Assembly: GCF_001439805.1 (NCBI RefSeq) | Contig: NZ_JYLK01000001.1 | Span: 124,001-188,000 of the forward strand | Direction of reading: 5' to 3' | DNA: 64,000 nt | Origin: Pseudomonas trivialis | Lineage (GTDB): Bacteria > Pseudomonadota > Gammaproteobacteria > Pseudomonadales > Pseudomonadaceae | Part shown: piece by piece, positions 39,201-46,011 of the stretch | Layout: each line of letters starts with the position of its first letter | Numbering within the stretch: position 1 is the first letter of the stretch | Notes under the pieces: generated by a model | Database searches by the model: none | The model's input: the letters and a program-made list of their open reading frames with translations, nothing else | What the model was told of the DNA's origin: nothing | Program-made: the position numbers and the translations under genes

Positions 39201-39399
39201 ATTTGATGAGGGGGATAAGCATAAGGCACAAGTAATGGCACGCAAATATGGGTCAAAGCTCCAGTCCCGTCATCCATTGGGTTACGCCGACTCACAGTTA
39301 CTAGTTGTATTTAAAGATAATTGCCCGAACAATACATTGCCTATTATCTGGTGTACCGGAGAAAATCCTAAATGGGTACCAATCTTTAAACGAATCTAG
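36247..39399 (+). CDS. NTPase fused to a phosphoribosyltransferase-like domain, predicted conflict/defence protein
   Basis: 1050 residues, GAAAGG before the ATG. Layout: a helical N-terminal region (1-235); a beta-rich module of Ig/CARDB kind (about 240-355, LVNVGPGIAYNVQINILEVD); an AAA/STAND-like NTPase with Walker A GQKRVGKT (410-417) and Walker B IVLIIDEFDE (499-508); a winged-helix part (about 660-740, then 785-835); and a C-terminal PRTase-like domain with the PRPP-loop motif AVVFIDDIIGSGTT (900-913). SKSGSSYLRMYVSENGI and LGYADSQLLVVFKDNCPNNT fit the PRTase-CE type described in predicted NTP-dependent conflict systems. A/T-richer than gajAB. It follows gajB by 83 bp at the distal cargo end. 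Substrate and activity are unknown. Confidence 0.8.
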   Translation: MKGIPVGSNEIEKDFAEFTKANSIEGLHVFFRRICLYLGLDERHPLVSVFDTANGEAIKKMVASCLLRVVSQHSKILWEDTALRLKVSTLWDDVYSKDIYKILKLTGKIANHDLFRKMEEVESTQLRQFEDLAGSMISVETASEVRRRYQKLLSSPLTKIFSESQIYDRSLVSPERVAEVFNALDGYIESDRVNSSKSFSRLEDVITKYDEDIRRHGANIYVETFVSKIIHEVLSVTALHFELSGSQQSAELVIAGTDRKYPLHTTGEVFSYRMNLVNVGPGIAYNVQINILEVDSSIEVESQELSLGALDVGIHEFIVNMRSNCDAYRTPSILGLMSWTDYSGVRTEIDFELLIIPQNGTLDWQKIKYLQPYSLESVDSEDELIGRKDMLENIYSKLSLRKGESSIIYGQKRVGKTSLAKTIQNRFKAKANHIAIFIETGSLDKTSPGRFIKSLGDKVIRSLARHVSIDPESYKVDSSLSPLVSCIEDIVHAHPDLKIVLIIDEFDEIPSQLYPYTIEGDSFFHNLRSFSGESGEGRVSLILVGGENMGVIMQSTDKLNKFDASNVGYFNKSEYWEDFKELLVTPVRDVMEYSDEAILKLYEATEGNPFYTKFVAKVLYKKMCDRRCSFISADEIEDAVRDSVQTMEAINLNHFWSDGIRVEDPERRDLIETERRRFLISFADKLREHGTVDKKMMFGGADFGVQKEILDSFVSRNILVEEEGSLRIKPKLFERWLVEKGVHTLRAAFADEEALSAFEARESAAYIPDSSLISLADSWELYRGRRVGSSEIRAWLAQFESNAERCLAFKILENINFYGEARVREKLKIIHDVVRREVVYSVKSGERSRRDIIVSAFGPPSKSGSSYLRMYVSENGIISNGVKSSADIPKALSGDEQTKAVVFIDDIIGSGTTMIDCLREFSEAAGEMISQRDILVVVGVICGLRSGVEKVLQVIDSGEFPFRVELKVCDVLDEGDRAFSQVSQLFDEGDKHKAQVMARKYGSKLQSRHPLGYADSQLLVVFKDNCPNNTLPIIWCTGENPKWVPIFKRI

Positions 39400-39713
39400 A
39401 AGCTGAGCTCGAGCGACCCCCTGAGATTACTGTTGTGTAATTGGGGCTTTAGTGCTTAGAGGTAGCATATAAAACTCTGTATGCGATACCGACGGTTTAT
39501 GAGGGCTTGCCCCTGACCAGCCTCACCGCAAGGCTCAGTAGGTTGGCCGATTCCGTTGGCTGCGGTGACGGAGGAGATAAGTTGCATGGTGAGCCACTGA
39601 GTTCAGAAGGCTCGCAGTCTTCGAGCTTGATGTAAACTCAGTGTATTTGCGCTCGGCGCGCCTGCTGTTTTATGACCGAAAAAAGCATTTAAAATCAGTA
39701 AGTTGCGCGTTTT
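39400..39713. other. Gene-free stretch before the distal transposon end
   Basis: 314 bp between the PRTase gene and the first distal TnsB site. No frame, strong hairpin or insertion sequence end recognised. Confidence 0.5.
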
Positions 39714-39850
39714 CGACAGACTTTATTTAGTAGGTTGAACAGCAGAACCTCTAAAACTAGGTGTCGCGACAGACTTTATTTCTGATTAGTACGCCGGCTG
39801 GCCCCTGAAATTGCTGGGCTCGATCCGACAGACTTTATTCCGTAGGATCA
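39714..39850 (-). repeat. Distal transposon end with three TnsB-site repeats
   Basis: CGACAGACTTTATT occurs at 39714-39727, 39767-39780 and 39826-39839, all in the orientation inverse to the glmS-proximal copies. The last one runs into the terminus ..CCGTAGGATCA (39850). Spacings of 53 and 59 bp contrast with the 20-bp spacing at the other end. This asymmetry parallels Tn7, where one end has spread and the other has packed sites. Confidence 0.88.
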
Positions 39851-39962
39851 GTAGACCTGTGCGTCTTCGAAGCTGATGCCTGGATTCGGGATAAAAAAGG
39901 GATGAGGGAGGCAGGAATGCAGGTTTCAGACTTTGCTTAAATCCTGAAAACACCACACCCCC

Positions 39963-39994
39963 AATGTGGGAGCGAGCAAGCCCGCTCCCACATT
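39963..39994. repeat. REP element
   Basis: AATGTGGGAGCG-AGCAAGC-CCGCTCCCACATT: a 12-bp inverted repeat of the pseudomonad REP type, 32 bp after the cdsA-like stop codon on the minus strand. It could also stop transcription of the lipid operon. Confidence 0.8.
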
Positions 39995-40025
39995 TTGATC
40001 TTCGCTTGAGTTGGAGACGGCGAGG

Positions 40026-40958
40026 TCAGGTCCACCAGTACCGAACCAAATGAAAGAAAATCGGCGCGGCGAAGCACACCGAATCCAGCCGATCCAGCAT
40101 CCCGCCGTGGCCTTCGATCATGTGCCCCCAATCCTTCACCCCGCGGTCGCGCTTGATCGCCGACATCACAATCCCGCCAGCGAAGCCCAGCAGGTTGATC
40201 AGCAGCGCAATCAGGAACGACTGCCACGGGTTGAACGGCGTGGTCCACCACAGTGCTGCGCCGATCAGCGAGGACAGCAGGATCCCGCCCACAAAGCCTT
40301 CCACGGTTTTCGAGGGTGAGAGGTTCGGCGCGATCTTGTGTTTGCCGAACAATTTCCCACAGACGTACTGGAGCACATCCGACAGTTGCACCACGATCAC
40401 CAGGTAGGCGATCAACAGCAGGTTGCGGCCTTCGTAGCCGGGAATATCCAGCGTGAGCAGGGCGGGCACGAAGGATACGCAGAACACTGCGATCATCAGC
40501 CCCCATTGCACCTTGGATGCGCGTTCCAGGAAGTGGGTGCTGTCGCCGCCCAGAGAGGCGAGGATCGGCAGTAGCAGGAACACGTACACCGGGATGAAGA
40601 TCGAGAACAGCCCGTACCAGTCGGCATAGATCAGTACGTATTGCAGCGGCAGTGCCAGGTAGAACGCGGCCACCAGTGCCGGGTAGTCGCTGCGCCGGGT
40701 TGGGGTGAGGGTGAGAAATTCGCGCAGGGCGTAGAACGACACCGCGTAGAACAGCAGGATCACGGCGGCGGTGCCGAGCCAGAACGCGATGCCGATCACC
40801 ACCACCATCACCCACCAGGCGTTGATGCGCGCGTTGAGGTTTTCCACGACCGCATTCGGGGTGCCACGGGTGCGCAGCTTGAGGATCAGGCCGATCAGCG
40901 AGGCCAGCACGAGGATCGCGCCGATCCCGCCGAACAGCATCAGAGTTTGGCTATCCAT
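40026..40958 (-). CDS. CDP-diglyceride synthase-like phosphatidate cytidylyltransferase (YnbB-like)
   Basis: 310 residues from ATG 40958 (GGAG ten nt before it), one base after the acyltransferase stop. Eight or so membrane helices. The CdsA signature is complete near the C terminus: SAIKRDRGVKDWGHMIEGHG followed by GMLDRLD; PSKTVEGFVGG is the second conserved block. It would make CDP-diacylglycerol from CTP and phosphatidate. The housekeeping cdsA lies in the bamA/uppS region, so this is a paralogue; with the CDP-alcohol transferase and phosphatase of the same operon it matches E. coli ynbB. Confidence 0.88.
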   Translation of the reverse strand: MDSQTLMLFGGIGAILVLASLIGLILKLRTRGTPNAVVENLNARINAWWVMVVVIGIAFWLGTAAVILLFYAVSFYALREFLTLTPTRRSDYPALVAAFYLALPLQYVLIYADWYGLFSIFIPVYVFLLLPILASLGGDSTHFLERASKVQWGLMIAVFCVSFVPALLTLDIPGYEGRNLLLIAYLVIVVQLSDVLQYVCGKLFGKHKIAPNLSPSKTVEGFVGGILLSSLIGAALWWTTPFNPWQSFLIALLINLLGFAGGIVMSAIKRDRGVKDWGHMIEGHGGMLDRLDSVCFAAPIFFHLVRYWWT

Positions 40959-40959
40959 G

Positions 40960-41580
40960 TCAGACATGCTCCGGGGCAAGGGCCAGCAGGGCGTCGCGGG
41001 TGCGCGCAAGAAACAGCGCCTTGTCTTCGCCGTCTTCCAGTTGCAGCGGGGCGCCGAAGCTGGTGGTGCACAGCAGGGGCAGCGGCAGGACGCGGCCCTT
41101 GGGCATGACCCGATTGAGGTTGGCGATCCACACCGGAATCAACTCGGCCTGTGGGTAACTTTTTGCCAAGTGATACAGGCCGCTCTTGAAGGGCAGCAGG
41201 CCGTCCTCAAGATTGCGCGTGCCTTCCGGGAAGATGATCAGCGAGTCGCCACCTTGCAACGCGGCGAGCATGGGTGCCAGAGGGTTATCCACAGGGCCCT
41301 TGCGCTCGCGGTCGATCAGCACACCGTTGAACACGCGGTTGATGATGTAGCGGCGCAGCGCACTTTTGTTCCAGTAGTCGCTGCCGGCCACCGGGCGCGT
41401 GAATTTGCGCAGGTTCTGTGGCAGCGAGGCCCACAGCAGCACGAAGTCGCCGTGGCTGCTGTGGTTGGCGAAGTAGATGCGCTGCACCGGCACGGGCGCG
41501 CAACCGAGCCACAGACTGCGGGCGCCGGTGACGGTGCGGGCCATCGACGTAATCAGCGTGGCGACCACGGGTTCGAACAT
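40960..41580 (-). CDS. 1-acyl-glycerol-3-phosphate acyltransferase-like protein (PlsC family)
   Basis: 206 residues. Acyltransferase blocks: FANHSSHGDFVLLW (NHxxxxD, catalytic His-Asp) and IIFPEGTRNLEDG (block III). One N-terminal hydrophobic segment anchors it to the inner membrane. It would acylate a lysophosphatidate-type acceptor, giving the substrate for the cytidylyltransferase encoded next. This gene is an addition compared with the four-gene E. coli ynbABCD set. Confidence 0.88.
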   Translation of the reverse strand: MFEPVVATLITSMARTVTGARSLWLGCAPVPVQRIYFANHSSHGDFVLLWASLPQNLRKFTRPVAGSDYWNKSALRRYIINRVFNGVLIDRERKGPVDNPLAPMLAALQGGDSLIIFPEGTRNLEDGLLPFKSGLYHLAKSYPQAELIPVWIANLNRVMPKGRVLPLPLLCTTSFGAPLQLEDGEDKALFLARTRDALLALAPEHV

Positions 41581-41589
41581 GGGAATTCC

Positions 41590-42033
41590 TTATCCGGCGA
41601 AAGGCAGCCAAGGGCTGGCGAGAATGACGCCCAGGGTCAGCAGCGCTTGCGCGCCCAGCAGCCAGGCTTGTTTGCGCAGCAGTTTGAGCGCGCCTCGGCG
41701 GCGCTCGATCCAGGGCCGTCCGGCGCGCCGGGCCGATTGCAGGCCAAGGGCTTGCAGGGCCTGGTCGAGGTCGGCGGTGCGTCCGGTATCCCGCGCCAGC
41801 AGGGCAAACAGGTCGGCGTCGAAGGCCACGCGCAATGCCCAGTATTTTTGCAGCAGCCCAAGGATAACCATCCACAGGCTGAGCAGCAGGCAGATTGGCG
41901 AGATGCTCGCCATCAGCACTTGCGCCAGCCCGAACAGCACGCCGAGCAGCGTCAGGCCTGTGGATAACTGATCCAGTGAGCGACCACGACGCAGCAGGCT
42001 GGCGACGACCTGGAGTTCCATATCAGCGGGCAT
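41590..42033 (-). CDS. Small membrane protein of the lipid operon
   Basis: 147 residues from ATG 42033 (GGAGGG 8 nt upstream), overlapping the preceding stop by 11 nt. Hydrophobic helices at about 28-42, 46-62 and 126-143 flank a basic cytoplasmic part (RTADLDQALQALGLQSARRA). Family not recognised. Overlap on both sides suggests it is translated with the phosphatase and acyltransferase and may scaffold them. Confidence 0.7.
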   Translation of the reverse strand: MPADMELQVVASLLRRGRSLDQLSTGLTLLGVLFGLAQVLMASISPICLLLSLWMVILGLLQKYWALRVAFDADLFALLARDTGRTADLDQALQALGLQSARRAGRPWIERRRGALKLLRKQAWLLGAQALLTLGVILASPWLPFAG

Positions 42034-43321
42034 GGGGCAAACCCTCCAACGCTTCTCGGTGAGCGGGGTGCAGGACCACTTCGGCCCGTGCTGTACGAAT
42101 GATAGCCAGCGCCTGATCCACCGTGGCGGCGCGCCCGCTGTGCAGCAGCCAGGCGGCGACGGCGGTGGCGCTGCGCGAATAGCCCAGCGCGCAACACACC
42201 AGCAAAGGTCCGCTGACGCGCAGGCGCTCGATGGCCTCGGCCGCGTGTCGGCATTCGGCAGGTGTGGGCGCGATCAGGTCCAGCGCGGGGATGCACTGGT
42301 AGGCTCGACCCTGTGGATTAATCGGCAACTCTGCACACAGATCGACCACTGCACTGAACGAGCCTTGCTCAGCGGCCGTGGGAATTCGCCCCAGCCAGAC
42401 GTTATCCACAATCAGATCGGCCTGTGGATGCCTGCGCGTCCACAGCCGTGAATTGATCCAGGCACCGGCCAGATACGGCGCATACAGCCAGCGTGCGGCG
42501 GGTGTTAACCGGCCATCCGCGCGTTTCTGAAAACCCTCTGCGCCAAGCGCGCAGTAATTCAACGTGACCAGCGCCAGCGACACCGCGGGCCACGCCAGCC
42601 ACAGCCACCAACCGCCCAACAGCAGCGCCAGGCTGAACAGCACGAGGGCCCCTACGGCATAACGCATACCCAACCACCAACGCTTGGGATCGCGCGCCAG
42701 TCGACTATGCAACAGGGGACTCGGATGCTCCACAGGCCAGAGCCACACACACAGCCATCCCGCGAGGGCGCCTGTGGGTAAGTCGATAAAGTGATGTTGA
42801 TAAGTGGTCAGCACCGAAATACCGATCAAGGCGAACCAGCCATGCACCAGCCAACGCCACATGCCCTGGGTGTGCCGCTGGAACATTAGCCACAGAATCA
42901 CCAGCAGCGCGATGTGCAGCGACGGCGCCTGGTTGAACGGTTTGTCGAACCCCGCCAGCACCGCGAACAGCCAGCCGAACACGCCATCCAGCGCGGGCCG
43001 TTCGAAGGTAAACCGCAGCGGCCAGATCAGAAAGCAGCTCACGGCGATCGCCTGCGCAGTCAGCAGGCGCAGCGCGTGCTGCTTGAGTTCATGGCGGGTG
43101 TTGGGCAGCAGCAGCGAGAACCCGTAAAGCAGGTCGATGGACCAGTAGGGCACGATGGTCCAGGCCCAGAACGGCATATGGATTTCCCAGCCGAACACCA
43201 GCGTGCCCACGTCGCTGCGCTGAGCCGTGACCCAGGTGGCGAAGCCGTAGGTGCTGAAGAACAGCGGCGCCAACAGCAGCAGCCACAACAGCGCGGGCTT
43301 GAATAAACCGGGTTCGCGCAT
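42023..43321 (-). CDS. PAP2 / dual-specificity phosphatase fusion (YnbD-like)
   Basis: 432 residues from ATG 43321. The N-terminal part (about 1-280) is a membrane PAP2-type domain with PSLHIALLVI and YQHHFIDLPTGALAG (His and Asp of motifs 2 and 3). The C-terminal ~140 residues form a cytoplasmic tyrosine/dual-specificity phosphatase with the P-loop CALGYSRS (Cx5R). The pair of domains is as in E. coli YnbD. It probably dephosphorylates a lipid phosphate intermediate. Starts 2 nt after the previous stop. Confidence 0.86.
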   Translation of the reverse strand: MREPGLFKPALLWLLLLAPLFFSTYGFATWVTAQRSDVGTLVFGWEIHMPFWAWTIVPYWSIDLLYGFSLLLPNTRHELKQHALRLLTAQAIAVSCFLIWPLRFTFERPALDGVFGWLFAVLAGFDKPFNQAPSLHIALLVILWLMFQRHTQGMWRWLVHGWFALIGISVLTTYQHHFIDLPTGALAGWLCVWLWPVEHPSPLLHSRLARDPKRWWLGMRYAVGALVLFSLALLLGGWWLWLAWPAVSLALVTLNYCALGAEGFQKRADGRLTPAARWLYAPYLAGAWINSRLWTRRHPQADLIVDNVWLGRIPTAAEQGSFSAVVDLCAELPINPQGRAYQCIPALDLIAPTPAECRHAAEAIERLRVSGPLLVCCALGYSRSATAVAAWLLHSGRAATVDQALAIIRTARAEVVLHPAHREALEGLPHAR

Positions 43322-43323
43322 GT

Positions 43324-45078
43324 TCAGAGCTTCTGCGCCAGGGACACGGTGAAAATGCCCCATTCATCCACACGTTGGGTGATTTTGCGAAAGCCTGCCG
43401 CTGCCACCAGTTGATCCATTTCCGCCTGACTGCGACGGCGCATCACCCAGGCCTGGCCCTGGCGATGGCTGGTGAGCGCGCGGGCGATCAGTTCCAACTG
43501 CGGGTGCCACGGCTGGCCGGTGTACACCAGGTAACCACCGGGCTCCACTGCCTCGGCCAGGCCGGCCAGCGAACCACCGACCCTGCCGTTATCGGCGAAC
43601 AATTCATACAGCCCGGACACCACCGCCAGGGTCGGCCTGGGCGCAAGCGCTGCCAGGTCGGCCCGGTCAAACGCGTCGCCTTTGACGAACTGCGCGATAT
43701 CCCCCAGGCCTTTCTCGCGAATCAGCGCGCCGCCGTCACGCACGTTGATGTCGCTGTAGTCACGCAGCAGGATCGATTCCGGCAACGGTGAGACGCCCTG
43801 CAAGGCTTCGAGAATGTAACGGCCATGGCCGGCGGCGATGTCGACGATGCGCACTTCGCGTTGCTCATCGCGCAATCTGGCCATGGCCAGGCGCAGTAAC
43901 TCCTCGACGTTCACTTTGCGCTGGCGAATGCCGCGCCAGCCGATGGAGTTGAGGTAGTTGGTGTCGATCATCCGTCCCAAACCGCCCTTGCCGGTGGGCC
44001 TGTTGCGGTAGACGTAGTCCAGGGTGCTGCCGGAGTCGAAACCGGTATCGAAACCCAGCTTCACGCCGGCCGACAGGCGTTGGCCCAGGCCCATGCTGGC
44101 GCGGGTCATGCGCCAGTAGAGGTCGCGCAGGGAATTGCGCGGCAGCGGCGCGGCGAGGGCTTCGGATTCGGCGCAGGTGGCGCCCAGCCTGTCGGCGTTC
44201 AGCAGTGACGCGCGGTCCAGCGGTTGGCTGAAGTTCTGCAGGATAAAACGCCTGGCGCTGCCCAGCGCCACCGCGCGATCACGTTCGCCAAGGGTGTCGT
44301 GAAAGAAACCGGGGAGGATATGCAGCTCTTTTTTCAGGCTGCCCAAGCGGTCGAAGAACTGCTGCTGAGGCTTGCGGTGCACCACGAAGTCGGAACCGGA
44401 CACCAGCAGTTGGGTCGGCACCTGGATCGCCTGGGCATCGGCGACAACGCGGTCGGCCGCTTCGTACAGGCCCAGCAGCACATTCACCGAAATGGCCTTG
44501 GTGATCAGCGGGTCGCTGTCGTAGGACGCCACCCGCTCGGGATCATGGCTGAGGAACCTGGCCTTGACGTAACTGTTGACGAAAAAGTTGCCGCGAAACC
44601 GGCGCATCAAGGCCAGGCCCGGGCGGGCGAAGGGCACGTACAGCTTGACCTTGAACGCCGGGGAGGCCAGCACCAGGGCGCGGATGTTGGGGGCATAGTC
44701 GTGCACCCAGGTGGCCGCAATCACCGCGCCGACGCTTTGGGCGATCACCGCAAGGTTGTGCGCCTCGATGCCAAACGTGGCGTCGATATGCTCGCAGAAG
44801 GTCTGCACGTCGCGGGCACTGGTGGCGAAGCTCGGGCTGTCACCGCGTGCGCCGGGCGATTGACCGTGGCCACGAGCGTCCCAGGCAAAGAAGTCGAAAC
44901 CGGGCAGGTCCAGCTCATCCACCAGATGGGCGATACGCCCGGAATGCTCATGGCCGCGATGAAACAGCAGGATCGCCTTGCGCGGTTCGCCATCCGTCGC
45001 AGCGGTGGCCGGCCAGTGCCGATAGAAAAGCTCGACGCCATCATGGGTACTGAATGTCTGTGCCTGCTGTTCGCGCAT
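43324..45078 (-). CDS. Alpha/beta hydrolase fused to a SAM methyltransferase (YnbC-like)
   Basis: 584 residues from ATG 45078; the frame upstream overlaps the neighbouring gene and is not used. N-terminal lysophospholipase-like hydrolase (about 1-300): LLFHRGHEHSGR oxyanion loop, WDARGHGQSPG, nucleophile elbow IAQSVGAV, and LPGFFHDTLGE with the His. C-terminal methyltransferase (about 360-584): VRIVDIAAGHGRYILEAL motif I, AVVSGLYELF, GGYLVYTGQPWHPQ. The same fusion occurs in E. coli YnbC. A role in tailoring an unusual phospholipid head group or acyl chain is inference. Confidence 0.86.
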   Translation of the reverse strand: MREQQAQTFSTHDGVELFYRHWPATAATDGEPRKAILLFHRGHEHSGRIAHLVDELDLPGFDFFAWDARGHGQSPGARGDSPSFATSARDVQTFCEHIDATFGIEAHNLAVIAQSVGAVIAATWVHDYAPNIRALVLASPAFKVKLYVPFARPGLALMRRFRGNFFVNSYVKARFLSHDPERVASYDSDPLITKAISVNVLLGLYEAADRVVADAQAIQVPTQLLVSGSDFVVHRKPQQQFFDRLGSLKKELHILPGFFHDTLGERDRAVALGSARRFILQNFSQPLDRASLLNADRLGATCAESEALAAPLPRNSLRDLYWRMTRASMGLGQRLSAGVKLGFDTGFDSGSTLDYVYRNRPTGKGGLGRMIDTNYLNSIGWRGIRQRKVNVEELLRLAMARLRDEQREVRIVDIAAGHGRYILEALQGVSPLPESILLRDYSDINVRDGGALIREKGLGDIAQFVKGDAFDRADLAALAPRPTLAVVSGLYELFADNGRVGGSLAGLAEAVEPGGYLVYTGQPWHPQLELIARALTSHRQGQAWVMRRRSQAEMDQLVAAAGFRKITQRVDEWGIFTVSLAQKL

Positions 45079-45089
45079 CGCAAAAATCC

Positions 45090-45707
45090 TTATGCAATCG
45101 GTGAAGTGGTTTCTTTCAGGCCTTGGCGCACGCGGTTGACCAGGGTATAGGCGAGCAGGGCGGTGACCAGCCACATCACCGCGCTCACCCACGCAGCGCC
45201 CAGCCAGCCCAGCGCCACACCGGTGGCCAGCACACCGAGGACAAAGGCGCGGTCGCTCTTGCCCATTGGCCCGTCATAGCGCCGCGAAGCACCGACCATC
45301 GGCCCCAACACCCCCGCGTATTCGCTGAACACCGCGAGCAGCGTCACCAGCAGCACTGGCGCCAGACTCACCTCGGGAATCAGTGCAAACGGCAGGATCA
45401 GCGCGCTGTCGGCGATCACGTCGCACAGTTCATTGAGGTAGGCGCCCAGGCGCGATTGCTGGCCGAATTCGCGGGCGAGCATGCCGTCGATGGCATTGAG
45501 GGCCATGCGCACGATCATCCACAGCGGGATCAGCGCAAACAGCCACAGGTGCTGAGCGAACCCGCCAATCAGCAGGCCCACCAACAGGGAAATCACCCCG
45601 GCCAGCACGGTGATCTGGTTGGCGGTGGTGCCATTGTCGTAGAGGCGCTGCACCAGCGGGCGCAGCAGGTTCTGAAAGCGTGGCTTGAGCTGATAGATCG
45701 AAATCAT
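45090..45707 (-). CDS. CDP-alcohol phosphatidyltransferase (YnbA-like)
   Basis: 205 residues, about six helices, first gene of the minus-strand lipid operon. The CDP-alcohol signature reads DGMLAREFGQQSRLGAYLNE then LCD: D-G-x2-A-R-x8-G-x3-N-x3-D. The third acidic position is Asn instead of Asp, a departure from the D-G-A-R-G-D-D metal site. Substrate alcohol cannot be told. It would link CDP-diacylglycerol to that alcohol. Confidence 0.86.
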   Translation of the reverse strand: MISIYQLKPRFQNLLRPLVQRLYDNGTTANQITVLAGVISLLVGLLIGGFAQHLWLFALIPLWMIVRMALNAIDGMLAREFGQQSRLGAYLNELCDVIADSALILPFALIPEVSLAPVLLVTLLAVFSEYAGVLGPMVGASRRYDGPMGKSDRAFVLGVLATGVALGWLGAAWVSAVMWLVTALLAYTLVNRVRQGLKETTSPIA

Positions 45708-45840
45708 GGGAGATGACGCTTCCTTGTCCGTGAGCCCGTGAAAAGCTGTGCTGGAGTGTGCCGATTATTTGTAGCTCCTACCAGTGATGTCTCCTGTTTA
45801 TAGGGGGTTAGTGCAATCTTGAGTGCGATAACGCTCAACG

Positions 45841-45927
45841 GTGGGAGGGGGCTTGCTCCCGATAGCGGTGGGCCAGTCAGTCATGTGTTCACTGACCCAC
45901 CGCTATCGGGAGCAAGCCCCCTCCCAC
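45841..45927. repeat. REPIN (two inverted REPs)
   Basis: GTGGGAGGGGGCTTGCTCCC..GATAGCGGTGGG at one side and its inverse ..CCCACCGCTATCGGGAGCAA.. to 45927 form a ~38-bp nearly perfect inverted repeat around a short loop (CAGTCATGTGTTCACTG). A typical REP doublet. It sits between the divergent lipid and SPFH operons. Confidence 0.88.
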
Positions 45928-46011
45928 ATTGATTTTTCGGTGTTAAACAAACAAATATTTCACGCCCCGTGTTATATCGTAACGAACTGTGTGTTATCGG
46001 GCGTTGAGTGG

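Noticed and set aside
39937..40815. 292-residue minus-strand frame across the cdsA-like gene
   Set aside because: Same strand, other frame; Arg/Pro-rich shadow, while the CdsA signature is in the neighbouring frame.
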